A DNA stretch of 21,800 nt from a virus, in IMG/VR virus record IMGVR_UViG_3300037329_000056, positions 1 to 21,800 of that record. The stretch is one strand, 5' to 3'. Of the stretch, positions 17,805-21,800 are shown in pieces (the first letter of the stretch is position 1; each line of letters opens with the position of its first letter). A program made the translations under genes and the position numbers. The notes under the pieces are model-generated. The model saw only the letters and a program-made list of their open reading frames with translations. It ran no database searches and had not been told where the DNA came from.

Positions 17805-18798
17805 GTTTTCCGTTTACAGTAGAAGGTAGTTTTACTTCTTCAGACTCAAAAGCAAATTCACGCCCGCCAATCCTTGAAAGAAACTCACCAGCTACCTTAC
17901 CATATCTAGAATTTCCTACAACCTCCCGATTACCCAGTGCTGGAAAAGAATCGTCGCGTTTTGATGTTCCGATCAAGTAAGCGCCTTTGCCGCCTTGTGG
18001 AACAATCAACACAGAGTCTTGATCAAAGCGTGTTCCTAGAGCAACCAGATCACGTTCTAGCTTACCACCATCATTCATATCAACTACAAAGAACGATGGT
18101 TCACCGACTTCTCTGGCGTTCTCAGAGCCGAAGTTTTCAATGTAGTTACCTTGGACAGATGTTATAGAATATCCCTGCTTTGTCAAGTAAGATTTAATTT
18201 CGCGGTTATTCTGCTTGTTCTGTGATTTTTCGTTTTCATCACGATAACCAGAAATCGCACCAGCTTGATGATCTTGAACATGCCGCCAGATACGTGATAA
18301 TGAACTCTCTTCTAGCTTGTTGTCAACCCATTCTGAAAATTCTTGCATAACTCCCTCATTTAATTGTGTCATTTGGGTTAATGATTCTTTCAGGTTGTGC
18401 ATGGTTTCAAAAACTTGTTCAAGACCTTGTGGCAAAATGCTGATATTGAATAGCTTCTTACCTGTCATGTATAAAACCGCTGTTGTTGTTCCGCCACCGG
18501 GCAAAAGAAAAAGTGGTGCTATCAAAGCAAATTTAGCCACATCCCCTAATTGTCTAAGAGCCCGTTTAACATCTTCATCTGTAATCGTTTTTTCTTTCTT
18601 TAAAATTTCTTTCAACTTCTTAAAGAAAGTTTCCAACATGAATATAGTCTCTTTTCGTTCAAAGTCAAGACCAGATAGCAATTTTTTTATTTTTATAACA
18701 GTGTTTGCTGACATTGATTTTGCTTTGTCCATGATAGCAGCTTTAATACCCGCCTCATCTAAAATTTCTTGTTGATAAAAGTCATCAAAAGATTGCAT
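17752..18798 (-). CDS. Two-module protein with capsid-targeting-like N terminus (candidate head or ejected protein)
   Basis: The 348-residue product begins MQSFDDFYQQEILDEAG, similar in pattern to T4 capsid-targeting sequences with a possible cut after LDE (residue 15). Module 1 (about 20-130) is helical with KEKTITDEDVKRALRQLG and a hydrophobic APLFLLPGGGTTTAVLYMTG segment, like LETM1-like stretches in other phage proteins. Module 2 starts at Met151 (MQEFSEWVDN), itself targeting-like. It runs through SSLSRIWRHVQDHQAGAISG, EPSFFVVDMND and DSVLIVPQGGKGAYLIG, resembling a DUF3293-like fold. Met151 has its own GAGGGAG site, so module 2 may also be made alone. Late box at 18834. AAAGGA precedes ATG 18798. 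Confidence 0.75.
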   Translation of the reverse strand: MQSFDDFYQQEILDEAGIKAAIMDKAKSMSANTVIKIKKLLSGLDFERKETIFMLETFFKKLKEILKKEKTITDEDVKRALRQLGDVAKFALIAPLFLLPGGGTTTAVLYMTGKKLFNISILPQGLEQVFETMHNLKESLTQMTQLNEGVMQEFSEWVDNKLEESSLSRIWRHVQDHQAGAISGYRDENEKSQNKQNNREIKSYLTKQGYSITSVQGNYIENFGSENAREVGEPSFFVVDMNDGGKLERDLVALGTRFDQDSVLIVPQGGKGAYLIGTSKRDDSFPALGNREVVGNSRYGKVAGEFLSRIGGREFAFESEEVKLPSTVNGKRGWSILADKVEDQLFNL

Positions 18799-18833
18799 GG
18801 GTTATCTGTCCTTTATGTTTTTTGATATCAAAC

Positions 18834-18841
18834 TATTTATC
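18834..18841 (-). promoter_or_regulatory. Probable T4-type late promoter (GATAAATA)
   Basis: GATAAATA followed by GT, identical to the box at 714-721, lies 36 nt before the ATG at 18798 and overlaps the stop codon of the gp41 gene. Confidence 0.5.
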
Positions 18842-20225
18842 CCAAATCCCAATCTTCTAATTTTGACTTCTCAAAAATTTCTTTAGTCTTCTTTATCTCT
18901 GGTTTATCAGATGAATTACTACCACCCACCATAGAATCAATATCAGTGTATCTCATTTTTGTAAAATCTACACCAACTAACTGAGACTTTGATTTTTGAT
19001 TTTTAGCACCATATCTAGTTTTCAACTGAATAAGAAGCTGTTGGTTCAGTTCCATCAAATTATCATTTGTAACAATAGCGGCCATGAAATCTGCTGTAGC
19101 GGGCAAACCGAAACTTTCAGATGTGTTTGTCATGTCTGGTGATGAACTGTTGCTACCATCACGATTTACTTGTGTTGCTGTTACTATAGGTAAATTTTCT
19201 TCAACAGCCAAGCCTCTTAATTCTTCTGCAATGGCTTTGATGTATGAATAAGAGTTAACCCCGTTTAATGTCTTGTATCTTGAGCTTGTAAAAATATTGA
19301 TATAATCCAAAAAGATAATATCAGGAGTAAACTTTTTCTTCTGCTTTAACTCTTTCAAGTACTGTTTAATGTGTCCAGCATGAGCCGATGAAGTTGGATA
19401 TTCTTTTGCAAAGTATCGACCAGCCCCGCGCTCTTTTAGCTTCCTCAAACTACCCATAAACCACTCTTTGTCAAGATTTGGGTCTTTGAGTTTGTCGGTA
19501 GTAACGTCTAAAAGGTTTGCATCTATTCTTTCATTTAGTGCGTCCTCACTCATTTCAGCACTAATATAAAGAACGTTTTTACCTTGTTTTACTAATTCAC
19601 CAGCCAAAAAACACATCAAAGCTGATTTTCCAGCATTTGTTGTTGCTAAAAAGACATTCAAAGTCTTAGGTGGTAGTCCACCATTTGTCAATATTTGCAA
19701 TGCTTCTAATGGCAAAGATAGTCTAGATTCTGGATTTGTATAGTATGCATATCTTGCTTCTGCATCTTCAAAATAGTCAGAGCCCAATTCTTGGTTAAAT
19801 TGTATTGATATGGCTTCACTAAGAAGTTCTGGAATAAAATGCTTATCTCTTTTTTTGTCATTACCTTCAAGAATCTGGATACTGTCATAAACAGCATTGT
19901 AAGTAGCTTTATCAGAACAATATTCTTCTGTTTCATCTACCAACCAATCAAAATCTACAACCTCTTTTCTGTTTTTGTAGATTTCTTCAAGAACTCCAAC
20001 ACTGTCTTTAAAGACATCTTCGTTTAAAGGTAGCTTTTGCAAGTATAGTAGCAATGCTTCCATTGTAGGTTTTTTATTGTACTTGTCAAATAAATATGCA
20101 TAAGAATTAAACAGTGTTTTTAAAGTACCATCGAAATACTCATCCTTTAGGTAAGGATAGACCTTTAAAGCGTAATCATCATTAAACAAAAGTCCACGCA
20201 TTATTACATTTTCAATTGATTCCAT
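18837..20225 (-). CDS. 41: Replicative DNA helicase gp41 (DnaB-like)
   Basis: The 462-residue protein (T4 gp41 has 475) has a helical N-terminal region that would interact with primase and loader, then a RecA-like motor. Walker A is ATTNAGKS (194-201), followed by VLYISAEMSEDALNERIDANLL (motif 1a). Walker B is DIIFLDYINIF with Asp307, then PIVTATQVNRDG with the sensor Gln. The end is acidic (SKLEDWDLG). It unwinds the lagging strand 5'-3' and is loaded by gp59, also encoded here. ATG 20225 has AGAGGATTAG upstream. It follows uvsX by 65 nt. Confidence 0.93.
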   Translation of the reverse strand: MESIENVIMRGLLFNDDYALKVYPYLKDEYFDGTLKTLFNSYAYLFDKYNKKPTMEALLLYLQKLPLNEDVFKDSVGVLEEIYKNRKEVVDFDWLVDETEEYCSDKATYNAVYDSIQILEGNDKKRDKHFIPELLSEAISIQFNQELGSDYFEDAEARYAYYTNPESRLSLPLEALQILTNGGLPPKTLNVFLATTNAGKSALMCFLAGELVKQGKNVLYISAEMSEDALNERIDANLLDVTTDKLKDPNLDKEWFMGSLRKLKERGAGRYFAKEYPTSSAHAGHIKQYLKELKQKKKFTPDIIFLDYINIFTSSRYKTLNGVNSYSYIKAIAEELRGLAVEENLPIVTATQVNRDGSNSSSPDMTNTSESFGLPATADFMAAIVTNDNLMELNQQLLIQLKTRYGAKNQKSKSQLVGVDFTKMRYTDIDSMVGGSNSSDKPEIKKTKEIFEKSKLEDWDLG

Positions 20226-20247
20226 CTAATCCTCTGTAGTGTTGGTT

Positions 20248-20275
20248 TGTGTGACAAGATGATTCTTGCCACACA
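20248..20275. other. Hairpin between uvsX and gene 41
   Basis: TGTGTG-A-CAAGA, loop TGAT, TCTTG-C-CACACA gives an 11-bp stem with one mismatch in the 65-nt gap. No T-run follows on the minus strand, so it is not a standard terminator. It might tune the relative expression of helicase and recombinase or stabilise the processed mRNA. Confidence 0.45.
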
Positions 20276-20290
20276 TAGTTATAATGGGAA

Positions 20291-21379
20291 CTATTCTACC
20301 AACTCGCCTGTATGTGGGTCAACCCCTTTTCCGATTGCCTCTAACAGTGCTGAATCAACGGTTTTGCTTCCGCCAGCACTCAGAAGATACAGTTCACCCA
20401 CGGCTTTATCAAAGCTTGGATCATCAATAATGGGTTTCCAGAACTCGTGACACGAAGACTCTTTCCTGCGCCAATTCTTATCTTCCTCTACAGCGGGCCT
20501 AGAGTACCACCCCTGCTTTGGTTTTATGACGTGACCGGTTAGCAAGGCAACATCCAAAAGCCCGCCGTAGGGGTCCACACCTTCTGCATACGTAGCTGCA
20601 TACACCAATGCTGACTTTTCTTTGATAAAACGAGATTTGTCTGAGTTAAGAATAAAGTCATAACCCAACATTTCTTTGGTTTTTTCATCTTTAACTTGTC
20701 TGCGACCAACAATCAAAGACCAATCAGAAGAATACTGAATACCAGTACCACCACTAATAATAGTTTTACTGTAGGTTTCCTGAGTTTGATATACGTGAGC
20801 GATACAAATCATAGGAATAAATTTCATATGAAGCTTTGGCGTCACAATACGAAAGAACCCTTTCAATTTCTTTGCACGAGTCATGTCCATTGCAGAGTTT
20901 TCACCTTCCGCATCGGCTACCTCTTTCTTTGACGCCAAGTTGCCAACCGAGTCAATAAGAATGATGACCTTATCAGATTCTTCAATCTCTTTTAGCTTTT
21001 GAGCAACGTCAAATGTTAATTCTTCAATGTCACTAATAGGAACGTGAATAACTCGATCTTCATCAACACCGGACTTTTCAAAGTAACCTTTCTTTGTGCC
21101 GAACTCGGAATCATAGAAAATACAAATAGACTCTTTGTGTTTCTTCATATAACTACTAACGATTTCTAAACTCAAGTTAGATTTGAAGTGTTTTGATGGG
21201 CCTGCAATGACACCAACTCCCGGCAGAATACCACCGTGAATTGATCCGCTAAGAGCGATATTTAGTGAATACACACTTGTCGGGATACCGATGTCATCGT
21301 TAAAAAATCTTGACTTTTTCAACATACTGGCACTGTTACCTTTTGCACCAGCTTTTAGTAGTCTATCTGCTAAACTCAT
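20291..21379 (-). CDS. uvsX: RecA-like recombinase UvsX
   Basis: The 362-residue protein has the UvsX-type Walker A GPSKHFKS (60-67), the catalytic stretch CIFYDSEFG, Walker B KVIILIDSVGNLAS (Asp143), MDMTRAKKLKGFFRI and ISGGTGIQYSSDWSLIVGRRQ near DNA-binding loop 2, and FILNSDKSRFIKEKS. T4 UvsX has 391 residues and the C terminus is shorter here. It drives strand invasion for recombination-dependent replication and repair with gp32 and gp41. Its mediator UvsY is not in this window. ATG 21379 with AGAGGAAATGTAA upstream, 13 nt after the methyltransferase gene. Confidence 0.95.
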   Translation of the reverse strand: MSLADRLLKAGAKGNSASMLKKSRFFNDDIGIPTSVYSLNIALSGSIHGGILPGVGVIAGPSKHFKSNLSLEIVSSYMKKHKESICIFYDSEFGTKKGYFEKSGVDEDRVIHVPISDIEELTFDVAQKLKEIEESDKVIILIDSVGNLASKKEVADAEGENSAMDMTRAKKLKGFFRIVTPKLHMKFIPMICIAHVYQTQETYSKTIISGGTGIQYSSDWSLIVGRRQVKDEKTKEMLGYDFILNSDKSRFIKEKSALVYAATYAEGVDPYGGLLDVALLTGHVIKPKQGWYSRPAVEEDKNWRRKESSCHEFWKPIIDDPSFDKAVGELYLLSAGGSKTVDSALLEAIGKGVDPHTGELVE

Positions 21380-21392
21380 TTACATTTCCTCT

Positions 21393-21800
21393 TTAAAATA
21401 ATTGACTCTCACGCTTGTCTTTTGCTTCTTGTATTCTCTTTTCCCCTATCTTAAAATATTTTTTGTCCATTTCAATACCTATAAATTCCCTGTCAAGGTT
21501 AACGCAGGCCACGCCGGTTGTAAACGACCCAGCCGTAAAATCTAAAACGGTTTCATTTTCATTAGTGTATGTTTTTATCAAGTATTCCATCAAAGCAACA
21601 GGTTTTTGTGTGGGGTGTATTTTAGTTCCGTTTCCGTTTGGAACACTACTGATAGCCTGAACACTCATTGGGTATATTTTATCTTTATCGTACTCTCTAT
21701 AACTTATTTCAGTTTTATTTCTTTCAAAATTCATAAAATTTGATGTATTTTTTCTCCCATCAACAACTTTTCCATTGGTTGGGTTTTTCCACAAAGATAG
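21393..21800 (-). CDS. DNA methyltransferase, N6-adenine/N4-cytosine beta-class type (3' part only)
   Basis: The frame is open to the window edge and gives the last 135 or so residues of an amino-methyltransferase. The target-side HPTQKPVALMEYLI, then TVLDFTAGSFTTGVACVNLDREFIGIEMDKKYF forms the AdoMet site at the C terminus. The catalytic DPPY-type motif should lie upstream and is not visible, as expected for the beta-class order. The second Gly of the usual GSG is Phe here (AGSFTTG), a variant seen in phage enzymes. It may protect phage DNA from restriction. Its position just before uvsX suggests cotranscription. Confidence 0.88.
   Translation of the reverse strand, partial: LSLWKNPTNGKVVDGRKNTSNFMNFERNKTEISYREYDKDKIYPMSVQAISSVPNGNGTKIHPTQKPVALMEYLIKTYTNENETVLDFTAGSFTTGVACVNLDREFIGIEMDKKYFKIGEKRIQEAKDKRESQLF

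Noticed and set aside
20248-20275. uvsX-gene 41 hairpin as an intrinsic terminator
   Set aside because: No T-run follows in the direction of transcription and the two genes are expected to be coexpressed.

Overview
The window looks like an early/middle-region segment of a T4-type myovirus with a low-GC genome. Every convincing gene reads leftward on the minus strand. The genes are tightly packed, with many ATGA or TAATG overlaps and good Shine-Dalgarno sites. T4 landmark genes are recognisable: UvsX, gp41 helicase, DsbA-like, gp33-like, gp59, gp32, NrdA and NrdB. The order gp33 > gp59 > gp32 > nrdA > nrdB matches T4, but dsbA sits about 9 kb upstream beside gp41. Several small genes resemble hypothetical families I associate with marine phages, so a marine gammaproteobacterial host is a guess and not shown by the sequence.

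In the direction of transcription (high to low coordinates): 21800-18837 holds the 3' end of a DNA methyltransferase, uvsX and gene 41. 18798-16778 holds a two-module protein with a capsid-targeting-like N terminus, a scarred partial duplicate of its locus, a DsbA-like gene and two tandem paralogous small genes. 16687-15542 is a serine hydroxymethyltransferase gene. 15466-11749 is an accessory block of small genes divided by terminator-promoter cassettes. 11641-10349 has dCMP deaminase, a small membrane protein, a 5'-truncated HNH endonuclease remnant and an unusual tRNA-like gene that overlap. 10331-8298 has unknown genes, a Cas4/RecB-like nuclease and an exported lytic transglycosylase. 8297-5678 is the replication/late-transcription core (gp33, a DEDDh exonuclease, a MazG-like enzyme, gp59, gp32). 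5635-1011 holds a degenerate P-loop protein, a zinc ribbon, a RuvC-like nuclease, NrdA and NrdB. 1001-1 holds a Gp49-like protein, two short proteins with T4-internal-protein-like N termini, and the first codons of one more gene.

The genes fit a common plan. UvsX, gp41, gp59 and gp32 form a recombination-coupled replication set. NrdA/B, dCMP deaminase, SHMT and the MazG-like enzyme supply or clean nucleotides. gp33 and DsbA-like proteins point to T4-style late transcription. Consistent with that, a TATAAATA or GATAAATA box lies about 35-45 nt upstream of three genes whose products start with a capsid-targeting-like sequence.

The most notable structures are: (1) at least four proteins with T4 capsid-targeting-like N termini, three with their own late-promoter box; (2) five terminator hairpins that carry the -35 of a sigma70-like promoter, two identical over 41 bp and two others 41/43 identical; (3) an 80-nt tRNA-Arg(UCU)-like gene with no canonical D-arm, whose first seven bases contain the stop codon of the HNH remnant; (4) a fossil tandem duplication between the two-module gene and the DsbA-like gene.
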